A stretch of 64,000 nucleotides of DNA from Bacteroidaceae bacterium (GTDB lineage: Bacteria; Bacteroidota; Bacteroidia; Bacteroidales; Bacteroidaceae), in contig JAFZWM010000002.1 of the NCBI GenBank assembly GCA_017617315.1, positions 57,898 to 121,897 on the forward strand, written 5' to 3'. The translations under genes were made by a program, and so were the position numbers. The notes under the pieces were generated by a model. It saw only the letters and a program-made list of their open reading frames with translations. It was not told the DNA's origin and did no database searches. This document shows positions 18,607 through 28,500 of this stretch, piece by piece. Each line of letters begins with the position of its first letter. Position 1 is the first letter of the stretch.

Positions 18607-19635
18607 GTGATGGAAGAGAAAATAATAGATCCGATACCAAGAGAAGTCCTCAAACAAGAGCTTACCGAGGAAAAGCGCCTGCGCTTCACGAATAAGAGCA
18701 ACAACGAGATTTATGTTGTTACATGGTTCGACTCGCCAAACGTGGTGAAGGAAATTGGCCGTCTGCGCGAGATTGCGTTCCGTGCTGCCGGCGGAGGAAC
18801 AGGCAAGGCTATGGACCTCGACGAGTTCGACACGATGGAAAACCCGTGCAAGCAGCTTATTGTGTGGAATCCGGAGGCCGAGGAGATTATTGGCGGATAC
18901 AGATATATTCTCGGAAACGAAGTAGAGGTTGATGCCAACAATCAGCCGAAGATGGCAACAGCCCATCTGTTCCACTTCTCCGACAAGTTCATGCGCGACT
19001 ACATGCCTTACACCATCGAGTTGGGCAGAAGCTTCGTAACGCTCGAGTATCAGAGCACCCGAAAGGGCTCAAAGGCTCTGTTCGCCCTCGACAATCTGTG
19101 GGACGGACTCGGCGCGCTCATGGTCATAAAGCCAAACGTAAAGTATTTCTTCGGAAAGATGACCATGTACCCGTCTTACATCCGCAAGGGTAGAGACATG
19201 ATTCTCTATTTCCTGCGCAAGCATTTCGACGACAAACTTAATCTGGTTACTCCGCTCCACGCTCTCACCATCGAGACCGACGAGAAGGAACTCGAAGAAC
19301 TCTTCTGCGAGGACGATTTCAAGGCAGACTACCGAATCCTTAACCGCGAGGTTCGCGCCCTTGGCTACAACATTCCGCCGTTGGTAAATGCCTATATGAA
19401 TCTTTCGCCAACGATGAAGATGTTTGGAACGGCCATAAACTACGGCTTTGGCGATGTTGAGGAAACGGGCATCCTTATTGCCGTAAACGAAATTCTCGAG
19501 GAGAAGCGCGTCCGCCACATCGAGTCGTACATAAAGGAGCATCCCGAGGCCGGCAAGATTACAAGCGGAGCCAACAACGTGTTCTACAAACCGTCTTCAG
19601 AAAAGGACGACGATGGCTTTGAACCGGTAAAATAA
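18607..19635 (+). CDS. glsB: GNAT-like N-acyltransferase, probable glycine N-acyltransferase GlsB
   Basis: 342 aa. The N-terminal half has an OlsB/hemolysin-type acyltransferase fold: REIAFRAAGGGTGKAMDLDE, ELGRSFVTLEYQSTRKG and IVWNPEAEEIIGGYRYI. These proteins were long annotated as hemolysins; the B. thetaiotaomicron member makes N-acyl-glycine, the first step to glycine lipids that help membrane stress tolerance. It lies 33 nt after glsA on the same strand, so the two form a natural pair. The C-terminal 130 residues, with FDDKLNLVTPLHALTIE, match the longer Bacteroidetes form. Confidence 0.82.
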   Translation: MMEEKIIDPIPREVLKQELTEEKRLRFTNKSNNEIYVVTWFDSPNVVKEIGRLREIAFRAAGGGTGKAMDLDEFDTMENPCKQLIVWNPEAEEIIGGYRYILGNEVEVDANNQPKMATAHLFHFSDKFMRDYMPYTIELGRSFVTLEYQSTRKGSKALFALDNLWDGLGALMVIKPNVKYFFGKMTMYPSYIRKGRDMILYFLRKHFDDKLNLVTPLHALTIETDEKELEELFCEDDFKADYRILNREVRALGYNIPPLVNAYMNLSPTMKMFGTAINYGFGDVEETGILIAVNEILEEKRVRHIESYIKEHPEAGKITSGANNVFYKPSSEKDDDGFEPVK

Positions 19636-19721
19636 TATAATTGACAATTGACAATTTCTTTAGTTGAAATTTTAGAGTTGAAAAATCTGCCCAGGTAGAT
19701 TCAATATAGGGAATTGAATGC

Positions 19722-19755
19722 TGTAAGGTTGCGGTTGTCAAACCGCAACCTTACA
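19722..19755. repeat. Perfect 15-bp hairpin downstream of glsB
   Basis: TGTAAGGTTGCGGTT (19722-19736) and AACCGCAACCTTACA (19741-19755) are exact reverse complements with a 4-nt loop. It lies 87 nt past glsB and could terminate glsB transcription, but only a weak T-run follows. It is immediately followed by the 11-bp tandem array. Confidence 0.8.
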
Positions 19756-19771
19756 ATGTTTTATGGGGGAA

Positions 19772-19903
19772 GGTACGTTCAAGGTACGTTCAAGGTACGT
19801 TCAAGGTACGTTCAAGGTACGTTCAAGGTACGTTCAAGGTACGTTCAAGGTACGTTCAAGGTACGTTCAAGGTACGTTCAAGGTACGTTCAAGGTACGTT
19901 CAG
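19772..19903. repeat. Tandem array of 12 copies of an 11-bp unit (GGTACGTTCAA)
   Basis: Units start every 11 bases from 19772 to 19893; eleven are identical and the last ends CAG. The 11-nt phase carries on in decayed form to about 19970 (GGTACGGGATA, GGTTCGGAGTA, GGTTCGGGATT, CGTTCGAGATT). The rest of 19636-20282 holds this array, the hairpin at 19722 and a dispersed element at 20063; I see no gene in it. The 70-codon frame across the array encodes only the repeat and is not taken as a protein. Confidence 0.95.
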
Positions 19904-20062
19904 GGTACGGGATAGGTTCGGAGTAGCTACGGGGAAGCAAGCCGAAAGGTTCGGGATTCGTTCGAGATTGCAACTCGCATTGTCGCAAGGCGGCAAAAAC
20001 TTGTTCAGCGGTGAGATTTTAATTCATAATTGACAATGCTTGTAAATGAAAATTCTGAAACT

Positions 20063-20117
20063 GAATTCTTGCGTTCCTTTGGTAGCAAGCGACCATAGGT
20101 CGAGCGACAAATTCCCG
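20063..20117 (+). repeat. Dispersed intergenic element, copy A
   Basis: GAATTCTTGCG, GGTAGCAAGCGACCATAGG and TCGAGCGACAAATTCCC recur almost unchanged at 22299 and 58013, with shorter or inverted relatives at 22152 and 55090. All copies lie between genes. A GCAACTCGC/TTCAGCGGTG block precedes it at about 19970-20015, as in the other copies. Confidence 0.75.
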
Positions 20118-20282
20118 AAATTTCCTCAGCCGAATTGCAAATACGGCAGAACGGTGTTCATAAAAAATGAACAAAACGTATGCTCTTTTCGCTAAAAATG
20201 CCGTTTTCTTGCTTGTATAGACAATAAAAACATTATATTCGCTGCAAGTTTTAATCAATACCGATAATTGAATGAAAGACAA

Positions 20283-20782
20283 ATGAGACTATTTGATATT
20301 TTAATAATAGGAGTACATAAGGTGCTTAATGCAATGGATAAAGAAGATACAGCGTATGCCACTAGAGCCTCTCTCATTGTTGGGCTTCTTTTGGGGTCTT
20401 TGTTTTCTCTTGTTATTATAGATGTGTTTTTTGTATCAAATCATACGTTTGGGTATTATTGTACAGAAACGTCAGTAATTGATCTGATTTTTTCTCTGTC
20501 TTGATTTCTTCTACTGCGTTTGTGTATTTTTATATTGTAAAAATAATGGGCGAAGAGAAATTAGATACAAAATTAAGTATGAAAGAAAAAATTATAAGTT
20601 TTTTACTTGTATTCTCTATCGTTTCATTTTGTGTTTTTTCTGCGAGCCTGACGAGAGAGCAATCTTTTGAGTACAGAAAAAAATCTGGTTGGTATGAACA
20701 GCATCCGAACAAGCCATCTTTACTGGGACGTATTGAAAACTGGTTCAGAGAAAAAAACGGAGATAAGGAAAATAACAAATGA
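20283..20782 (+). pseudogene. Small membrane protein, probably split by a frameshift in a T-run
   Basis: Two overlapping frames cover this stretch: 20283-20504 (MRLFDILIIGVHKVLN, one transmembrane helix, stops TGA at 20502) and a frame usable from TTG 20501 to 20782. The second frame is open upstream through SDFFSVLISS, and one added T in the T6 run at 20488-20493 joins them into one protein of about 166 aa with a continuous hydrophobic segment (LIFFSVLISSTAFVYFYIV) and three predicted helices. Either the gene is broken, the run is a slippage site, or the base call is wrong. Function unknown. A CTTG/TATATTCG pair at 20212-20241 may be its promoter. Confidence 0.5.
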
Positions 20783-20811
20783 AACTATAAATCGAACAGA
20801 AGAAATAAATT

Positions 20812-21249
20812 ATGAATAAATTATTTATAGTTGTATATATCATTTTGTTATATGGTTGTTGGAGCTGTTCTGGTTCTCAGCATAGCCTTTCATATTACAA
20901 GTCGCATTTAGATGAAATAAAAATACCTAGTTCGGATAGCATTATTACTATATCAAATGGTAAAATAATGCTATCAAAGGATGAAGGAGAGTCTGGCGAT
21001 TATGTAAATCTCTATTTGCAATATTACAAAAACAATAAACTTCAATATTATAAACGAATCTCTCGCTTTTTTAATAGCTTATGCTATGATGGCGTATTGG
21101 AAGAAAGTGAAGAATATAATGTTAAGGGAACTCAAATAAAGTTGAAGAAACGGATTTTAAAAGACGAAAATGGCAATAAGGTTGATTCTACCGGTTGCCA
21201 ATTTCCGTATAGATTCCCATTTAAATTGACGCATATATTAAACGAATAA
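20812..21249 (+). CDS. Small putative lipoprotein, unknown function
   Basis: 145 aa. The N terminus MNKLFIVVYIILLYGCWSCSG is a lipoprotein signal with two possible lipidated cysteines (17 and 20). The mature part is short, polar and rich in Tyr/Lys, with a KNNKLQYYKRISRFFNSLCYDG segment resembling variant-repeat or tail-less MORN-type strands, but I do not recognise a family. It is clearly more AT-rich than glsB or sprA and forms a small island with its neighbours, ahead of tRNA-Lys. Confidence 0.6.
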   Translation: MNKLFIVVYIILLYGCWSCSGSQHSLSYYKSHLDEIKIPSSDSIITISNGKIMLSKDEGESGDYVNLYLQYYKNNKLQYYKRISRFFNSLCYDGVLEESEEYNVKGTQIKLKKRILKDENGNKVDSTGCQFPYRFPFKLTHILNE

Positions 21250-21260
21250 TTTTATTATAA

Positions 21261-21821
21261 ATGGAAACCCGAATTATTGCAACAATGGTAATGCGAATCC
21301 TAATCTTGGTCAGTAGCTGCTATTTAATTTCGTGTGGTGGTCATATGCGTACATATGATGATAATTCATTATATGGAGATTCTTCAATAAATCAATTCGT
21401 TTTGCGTGATACATCCAGCTTTGCTTCTATCAATAACATGCCAAAAATAATTGATGATTTTAATATTGGAGAATTTATAGGATTCTCAAATGCGTCCTCA
21501 ACCGAATTTGTATTACTGGTTCGTGAATATGGTGGATTAGATAAGCAATTTGATTATTTTTATTTAACCGATAGTATTCCGCAAGAATATGTAGGGCAGG
21601 TGGTTACTCTTCCTGATTCCTCATTTCATACCACATTAGGCGCTTATATTGGTTGTTCTGAAAAAGAATTCTGTGATAAATACAGAAAAATAAATTTTAG
21701 CGTTTCCCGACATACAGCAGGGAATACATATACGTTTCAAGACTCGATAAACCTATATCGTAGTGTTTATAAATTTACTCATGGCCATTTGTCATATGTA
21801 GAATTTGGTTATGTATGGTAA
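21261..21821 (+). CDS. Putative lipoprotein, unknown function
   Basis: 186 aa, 11 nt after the preceding lipoprotein gene. A hydrophobic N terminus leads to LVSSCYLISCGG, with Cys25 of LISC as the likely lipidation site. The mature protein contains GEFIGFSNASSTEFVLLV and LGAYIGCSEKEFCDKY; the latter resembles the segment of small surface lipoproteins in which an IGxSKxEF-like motif starts a TolB/SmpA-style fold, but the match is only suggestive. AT-rich, no promoter assigned. The ATG at 21261 might be preceded by coupling to the upstream gene. Confidence 0.6.
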   Translation: METRIIATMVMRILILVSSCYLISCGGHMRTYDDNSLYGDSSINQFVLRDTSSFASINNMPKIIDDFNIGEFIGFSNASSTEFVLLVREYGGLDKQFDYFYLTDSIPQEYVGQVVTLPDSSFHTTLGAYIGCSEKEFCDKYRKINFSVSRHTAGNTYTFQDSINLYRSVYKFTHGHLSYVEFGYVW

Positions 21822-21849
21822 ATAATTATGCGAATGATTGAAAATCTTG

Positions 21850-21983
21850 TTCGCTCGGATTTTCCGACTACCGAGCGAAATCTCCAAAGGTCATTTGGAA
21901 TGCCCTCAAGGCATAGCCTTGCAAAATAAGCAACAGAACGGAAAAACGAAGAATCAACTCTTTCGTTTTTCCGCTTTTGTTTT
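21850..21983 (+). terminator. Run of four hairpins, the last a probable terminator
   Basis: Consecutive inverted repeats: TTCGCTCGG/CCGAGCGAA (21850-21879), TCCAAA/TTTGGA (21883-21899), CAAGGC/GCCTTG (21907-21921) and CGGAAAAACGAA/TTCGTTTTTCCG (21939-21973), the last followed by CTTTTGTTTTTC. The final hairpin fits a terminator for the lipoprotein genes; the first three are unexplained. From here to 22378 I see only repeats and no gene. Confidence 0.6.
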
Positions 21984-22151
21984 TCAAAATGCTGGCAAAA
22001 CAGAAGCGTTGGACTAAAATAAGTGCATCGTATTGCAGCAGATGGGGCACTTCTTCAGAGTGCTTGTTGTTGGTTGGTGGCTTTTCCGCAGGTTGTTCCG
22101 ACCTACGGTTACTGAGCGGAGACGCTTCCAGCGTCTGTAATTTCAATATTG

Positions 22152-22356
22152 GGTTTGCCGCTCGACTTGTGGTCGTTTGCTACCTCCTTTGTTCTGCCAA
22201 ATTTGCAATTCGGCAGCGGCATTATAGCGCGAGTTTGCAACTCGCATTTATCGCTTTGCGACAAAAGGTTATGTGTGATTTTTTTTTTTCAGCGGTGGGA
22301 ATTCTTGCGTCCCTTCGGTAGCAAGCGAACATAGGTCGAGCGCGGAAATTCGGCAG
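22152..22356. repeat. Dispersed intergenic element, copies B (plus) and D (minus), in inverted orientation
   Basis: The plus strand from 22299 reads GAATTCTTGCG, CGGTAGCAAGCGAACATAG and GTCGAGCGCGGAAATTCGG. About 110 bases earlier the minus strand reads GGTAGCAAACGACC and AAGTCGAGCGGCAAA, so two copies face each other. Between them lie GCGAGTTTGCAACTCGC and a T10 run. Upstream (22080-22135) is AGACGCT/AGCGTCT, another small hairpin. Frames crossing this area are not considered genes. Confidence 0.7.
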
Positions 22357-22380
22357 AAAGGGTTACGAAGAAAACAAAAA

Positions 22381-22413
22381 AAGAAGGCTGATTAAAAATC
22401 AACCTTCTTTTTG
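22381..22413 (-). terminator. Terminator after tRNA-Lys
   Basis: AAGAAGGCTGAT (22381-22392) pairs with ATCAACCTTCTT (22398-22409, one mismatch or G-U), flanked by A-runs on the left and T-runs on the right. Read on the minus strand it follows tRNA-Lys directly and ends in a T-rich tail; it may act in both directions. Confidence 0.75.
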
Positions 22414-22486
22414 TACGCTCTCAGGGGATCGAACCCTGGACCCACTGATTAAGAGTCAGTTGCTCTACCAACTGAGCTAAGAACGC
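22414..22486 (-). tRNA. tRNA-Lys (anticodon CTT)
   Basis: 73-nt cloverleaf. The acceptor GCGTTCT pairs with AGAGCGT through two G-U pairs, the D arm starts GCTCAGTTGG, the anticodon stem ACTGA/TCAGT encloses CTCTTAA (anticodon CTT), and the T arm is CAGGG/CCCTG with TTCGATC. No encoded CCA. A strong promoter is 20 nt upstream and a terminator follows at once, so it is a single-gene unit. Confidence 0.96.
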
Positions 22487-22505
22487 ATTTCCTTGTTTGC
22501 GGGTG

Positions 22506-22536
22506 CAAAGATACAAGCTTTTTTGAAACTACCAAA
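22506..22536 (-). promoter_or_regulatory. Promoter of tRNA-Lys
   Basis: On the minus strand TTTG (22533-22536), a 19-nt spacer and TATCTTTG (22506-22513) match the Bacteroidetes consensus; the -7 octamer is the same as that ahead of tRNA-Glu. Transcription would start near 22500, 14 nt before the tRNA. Confidence 0.8.
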
Positions 22537-22597
22537 ACTTTTCGGAAGAAAAATTCAAAAAATCTTGCATTTTATGCGTTTTTATGCTCTTTTGGCC

Positions 22598-25500
22598 TTA
22601 TCTGGTGAGCGAGAACTTCATGCTAACGCCGAAATCTACCGTCGTGGTAGGGTAGGCCGTTGTGCTTATCAGCGGCACGTTTCGCTGGCGGTCGTAGTAT
22701 GCGCTCATGGTGAGCAGACGGTTGAACGTGTAGTCGGCGCTTATGCTCAGCTTTATTGCCTTGCTGCCGCTGTTTGCCGTTGTCAGCGCGGTGCTGATGT
22801 TGCGGCAGAGTGCGTTCTGCGTGCGCAGAGAGAAGTCGGCACGCACGTTGAGGTCTGTGCTCACGCGGTTGCGGCTCTTCTTGGCAGGAGCGGCGTTGTC
22901 CTTCTCGCTGTTGCTGTCCGAGCCCTTGGCGGCTTTCTTGCCCTTCTTGGCCTTCATTACCTTGTGGCCGCCAAAGAACTTGAAGTCGATAATCTTGTAT
23001 CCAGCGCCGAACACAATGTCGTTGCTCGTAGTCTCTACAATCTGAGTCGAAGCCATGCTCAGGTTCAGTATTCGAGTCTTCTTCATCTCAACCTTGGCCG
23101 TGAGATTGTTGTGCAGCGTTACGTTGAGGCCGATGAGAGGCGAGAACGACTCGTTGATGGAGCATGTGCTCACGTCGAACATGCTGCTCGGAACAGGGTT
23201 GCCCGTTGCCACATCGGTAACGAAGCCCATGTTGTCGCCCATGTACTGCTGGAATGTTGAGAACGTGTTGTAGCTTCCTATTGAGAAGACGCTCTTGTAG
23301 CCGTGGGTGATGTTAACGCTCTTGAAGTATCGGCTGAAGAAGCTAAGCTTGCCCAGACCCGAATATGTGAACTTCCAGTTTGGCATCATCTGCGTGAGGG
23401 CAGGGAAGATGTCGAGAGGCGATGACATGGCGTTGCCCTTGCCGTAGGCCGAGAGGAATGCCGGAATCATCACGTCGGCCGAATATTTGTTTACCGTTCC
23501 GTTCTTGGTGTCGAAAGTCTGTCCGGCAAGGGCCGTGCCAGCCGGATATGTTGCGCCAGAGTATTTAGCCTCTACTCGCCTCTGTATGATGTCGAGGTTG
23601 TTGAGGAACTCGTTGAACGTCTTGCTGTAATATCCGTTGTTGGCGTTTCCGCTGCTTGCGAATGCTGATTTGAGCGACACGATGGTCATGTTGAGCGTTC
23701 CGCTTCGTGTCTCGGGCATTCCGCTGTACATGTATTCGATGCTTCGTGCGCGGCTCACCGTGCGGCTTGCGTTGAGGTCTATCCTGAACTCGCGCACAGG
23801 CTCGAGAGTCATCTTTATCTGCAAGTCCTCGCTAAGGTTGGTTGTGGCAGGCGATGACAGACTGTCGTTGCCCATCAGCCAGCCGTTGTCGTGCGCTCTC
23901 TGTATGTAGCTGTCGCCCACCGTTCCGAAGGCGAAGCCGAGTCCCGGCGACATGATGCCGCTCTTGCGCTGTCCGAAGAAGTCGTCAACCTCGGGAGCGA
24001 ATCCCGGAAGCGACATGGCGTATGTGTTGCGGTAGCTGATGCTGGCGTTGCGTACCATCATCAGGCCTCGTGCCACATACTGCGCCGTCTTGAACCAAGC
24101 CTTGTTCTCGAGCGGCTCTTTGGCAGTAACCGAAACCTTTATCTTTACCGAGTCGTTGTTCGTTATGTCTATTCTGTTTTCGTTTACCACCTTGTATTTA
24201 ATAGGATATTCCTTTCCGTCCTTTGTGGTGGCGGTTACGATAAGGCGCTTGCTCTTGCGGTTGTGCGTAAGGCCCAGCGGCTTGCCTTTTGATAGCGTAA
24301 CCTCTTTCGAGAATCTCTTTGAGTTGCCCGGCTTGCTTGCCGCCGGCGCGTTGCCTTTCTTCTTAGGCTGGTTGTTGCGGCTGCGTGCCGAGCGTGAGAA
24401 CTTCTGGTTCACCTCTTTCAGGAACGGAACTTTGTTGTAGAGAGTCTCGAAATTCAGTTTTCCGTTCATGTTGATGGTTCGCTGCATGTTGATGGTGTTA
24501 CCGTAGCTGTTGCCGTTCTCGTCCTCGGTTCCGCGCTCCCAGTTGTAAGACGAGTTGTAGCTTGCGTCGGCGTTAATCCAGTCGAAGCAAGGCAGCTTGT
24601 TCAGCGGACTCTGGAAGCTTGCCGTAAAGGTCTGCTGGAAGTCGAGCGGACGCCCCCAGTGCATTATGCTCGTCTTTACCGAATCCTTCCAGGCCGTGTA
24701 CTCATCGGGATAGAGGTCTTTGTTTACCGCAACATAAGGCTCTTCAATCTCGGCATGAGTGGCGGTGGTGAGGTTCATGTGCAGATTCTTTGTCAAGTCC
24801 CATCGCACGTTCATCTCGCGGTTAAAGAGGAACTGGTCGGCAAAGCTGATAGGCAGATTGCTGCTCTCGCCGGCCGTAAGAGCCTCGATGTCGCGCTCCT
24901 GAAGCTCGTAGTAGTGGCGGCTGATGTCGGACGTGATGGAGATGCTCTGAGGCAGATAGTTAAGGTTGAACTCCTTAAGGATTCTGTACCATTTGCTCTT
25001 GCTCTTTATCTTGCTGAACGGCTGCCATGGCTTGTAGCTTGGCGCGTAGTTGTAGCTGATGAGGCCCTTCCAGTCGAGTTCCTTCTCCCAGTCGGTGCTT
25101 TCGCCGCTGTTGTACTTCAGGCTTCGGCTGAAGCTGAACGAGAAGTTGGCAGGGTCGTAAGGCATAGGAGTCTTGCTTGCGATGTTGAACTTCACGTTGC
25201 TGAAGCTTAGGTTGCTGTATGTCGAAATCGTCGTCGTAAGATGTTCGAGCGAGTCCTTCTCCTGCTTGTCGGCACAGAGCGCATACGAGTCTTTCAGAAG
25301 CATGTCCGTGTCGAACGGATTGTACTTTGGCGTTGTCTTCTCCTTGGTGAACGAGTAGTAGAGCGGCATGCTCAGCTTCACCTTCTCCGGAACGAGCTTG
25401 CCCAGCTCGAACGATGTTGTAACGGCATACTGGAAGTAGTCGTCCGTGCGGCGTTCGGCAAGCGTCTGCTCCAGACCGCCGTAGCCGGCACTCTCGTAGT

Positions 25501-28500
25501 GTCCCTGAAGCGATACCGAACCGAGGTCGGCAAGCTGCATGCTAAGGTTTCCCTGTGCTGCCCATCCGCCTTCGTTCTCCGTACCCTTCAGACGCAGCTC
25601 GTTAACCCATACCTCGGCACTCTTGACCTCGCGGCTGTTGTTGCGCAGACCAATCATGATGGTCTTAATCTCGCCCAGCGTTGGGTTACCCATGATGCTT
25701 ATCTTGTTGTTTGGGTGCTCAGGGTCGTACTCGCTGTAAAGTTTGTTCAGGTTCACGCCGCCCTCGTTTCGGGCTTTGTTGCGCGCCTTCTTTATCTTGG
25801 TGAATTTGCTGAACTCAACATCCATGTAGTTGGCATCAGGCCATACCGATGTGCGTCCGCTCTCCTCGTGATACTTTCCTTCGGGAGTGAGGACGAGCGG
25901 AATCTCGTATTCGTAATAGTTGTTCTTGTAGTCGGAACCGAGACGGACGAACATGCTTATCTGATTGTCTGTCAGATTCGTTATGTCGTTCTCGAGGGCG
26001 TTGGCATGAGCGTACATCTGTATGCGCTTGTACTGGCGGAGGTCGATGTGCGTGCCTTTGTATACGGCGCGTGCATCGCCGCTCGACAGATTCTTGACAA
26101 CGAGGCTCAACGCCTGCTCGTTGTTCTGCGTAAGCTGGCTCTGGCTTGGGTCGAGCACGCGGCTTATTCCCGGAGGAAGAACGTAGTTTACCGGAGTCTT
26201 GTCGTTGTTCTCCTCGATGTTTACCGCGCTCATCAGCATGGTTGCGTTCGTTGCCGGAGCCTCGCCGGTGTAGAGTTTCTGGTCGTAGGTGCGCCAGTCG
26301 CTTCGCACAAGGTCGAGAGTGGCAAAGCGCAGGATGATAGGCTGCTCGAATCCTGTGAGATACATTCGGGCAAAGCGGATGCTCGAGAAATCGCTTATGT
26401 TGCCCACAATCTTCTCGTACTCGTCAACCGGAACGCGGAACTGATACCAATAGACATCCTTTGTGTCGTCCTTGCAGATGGCGGCGCGCTTGTCAACGAT
26501 GAAGTTGCGTCCCACAACCATGTCCTCGGGGCGGATGCTGATATGATACTGGAAATACTTCTCGTACTCGTTCATGGTGTAGTCCGAGTTCTTGTCCTCG
26601 GTATCAGGTACGCTCTTGTATGCCGTGTCGTACTTCTCGCCGCTGCTTCCCGATTCAGGCGAGTTGCCCGATGGGTTGTTTATGCGGCGGTAGCGGTCGA
26701 GGATGCCCACGCGCTGACTGTCGTAGTCGCTTCCGCGGAAGTAGTGATAGTCGTCGTTGGCCGGGTCGTTATAGATTGAGTCGTAGACCTCGGGCTTGAC
26801 CTTGCCGCGGATGGCGTCGAGATATTCCCTGTAGGCTGGATAGATGCGCTCGTCATCGTCGCTCAGTCCGTTGAAGCCCACATCCTGCTTTGTTCTTGCT
26901 CCGGGAGTGGAGTTGAAGGCGTACACCACGCTTGTCGATGTGTTCGGAACGCGTCCCCACGCCGTTTCGCTGTAGTTCTTGTCGTTGTCGGTTATCGGCA
27001 GACCGCTCTCGTAGCTCTTCTTTCCGTCCTTCAGAATATCCTCGCTAATCTCGCCGAGGTTAAGGTAGAAGTCGCCGCCCCGGTTGCTTCCGTCGGTATT
27101 GTAGATGAATGGGTCGAGCATCCAAAACTCCACATACTCGATGTTCGATGTCTCGAAGTCGTTCGTGTCGAGCTTGCGCATCATTCCGCCCCATCTCTTC
27201 GACGGGTTGTTCAGCTTACCGTCGTAAGTCAAGTCTGGGTCGAGGTTGTAAGGGCCTCTCTCCGAAGGATAGTAGGCGAGGTTAAGTATTGAGAGCGTAG
27301 TTGTCTCGCCCACGTTCGTATCCTTGTTCGGATAGATTTCGCGTTCGTACACCTCGCGCACATAGTGGTTGCTAAGCTGCTTTGTGTCGCTCTTGATGTA
27401 GCTTGGCGTGAGCGACGAACTGCGGCGCGTGAACAGAGGGTCGATGTAGTACCAGCTGAGGGCGGCGCGGTTGAATCCGTAGCGCACGTCGTTGCTCAGC
27501 TTGCTTTCTTCGAAGTCCGACGGAGTGCTACAGATGCTCCATGCCGTTGGCGTGCGTATGTCGATGCCGTTCTTGGTATATTCAAAGTCGTCGATGTACG
27601 ATGCCCCGCCCTGCGTTCCGCTCGGACTGCCGGCAAACAGACGGGCATACTCGCCCGTGAAGTTGATGGTCGACGGTGTTGATGTGTGTACGAACGGCAG
27701 CTTGTCGATCATGTTCGTGAGCCATTGGCTTTCTTTCTTGTACGACACGTTGAAGCCCATAACCGAGTTGTTCAGCGGCTCTTCGCTCATGCTCACCTTG
27801 GTTGTGAGCGGCTTCTCGCTCATGTGCTGCAACGTACCGCCGATTATGAAGTCTTTGTTGAACGTGTATTCCCAGTTCATGCCCAGCATCGTCTTGCGCT
27901 GAAGACTGTATTCCGTGTTGCTTTCGAGGCTCACGTTTACCGATGTTCCGGCGTCGATGATGCTCTGGTTTATGATTGTAACTACGCCCAGACCGTAGTC
28001 TACCGTATAGTCGGTATTTTCGGTAAGCGTTACTCCGCCTGCCGTTACAACCACCGAGCCTTGAGGAATGTTCATGCTGCCCAGCTGAATCTCGCTGCCC
28101 GATGAGGCCTTGTATTGTCCGGCAAGCATGAACTTGTTCTTCTCGGCAATCTGCTTTGCCACGGTCTTGGTGCTGTCGTAAAGTTCCTTGAAGCAGTATT
28201 TGTCGGCTGTGGCTTCGGATGCTCCGCCTTTGATTATAGCGTTTCGCAAATCCTCGCCGAAAGGTTCGACGACAGGAAAATATACGCGTCCGGTAGACGA
28301 GTTGATTGTATATCCCTCGATGTAGTCGAAATATCCGTTAGGATTGCTCTTGTTGCTGTTGTCCAGACGGTCGCAGCCCAGCAGGCGCAGCAGGGTTTTG
28401 TCCTTGAATTCAATTTCGGGCAGATAGTTTGAATAGATTCCCGTAGTGTCGCTCTGAATCTTTATGTCGAGGCGGAATTTCTCTTTCTGCATGGAGTATG

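Noticed and set aside
19772..19903. CRISPR array
   Set aside because: Units are 11 bp and contiguous, with no spacers; no cas gene is present in the window.
19714..19926. 70-codon open frame across the tandem array
   Set aside because: It encodes only the translated 11-bp unit, has no start context and exists because the unit lacks stops.
21977..22321. 114-aa plus-strand frame between the lipoproteins and tRNA-Lys
   Set aside because: Runs through hairpins and dispersed repeats; no family resemblance, no promoter.
22493..23260. 255-aa plus-strand frame over the end of sprA
   Set aside because: Antisense shadow of a clearly coding, high-GC gene; composition is Ala/Val/Arg-rich with no recognisable domain.
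25241..26779. 512-aa plus-strand frame inside sprA
   Set aside because: Long only because the sprA codon pattern leaves few stops in that antisense frame; no start signal or domain.
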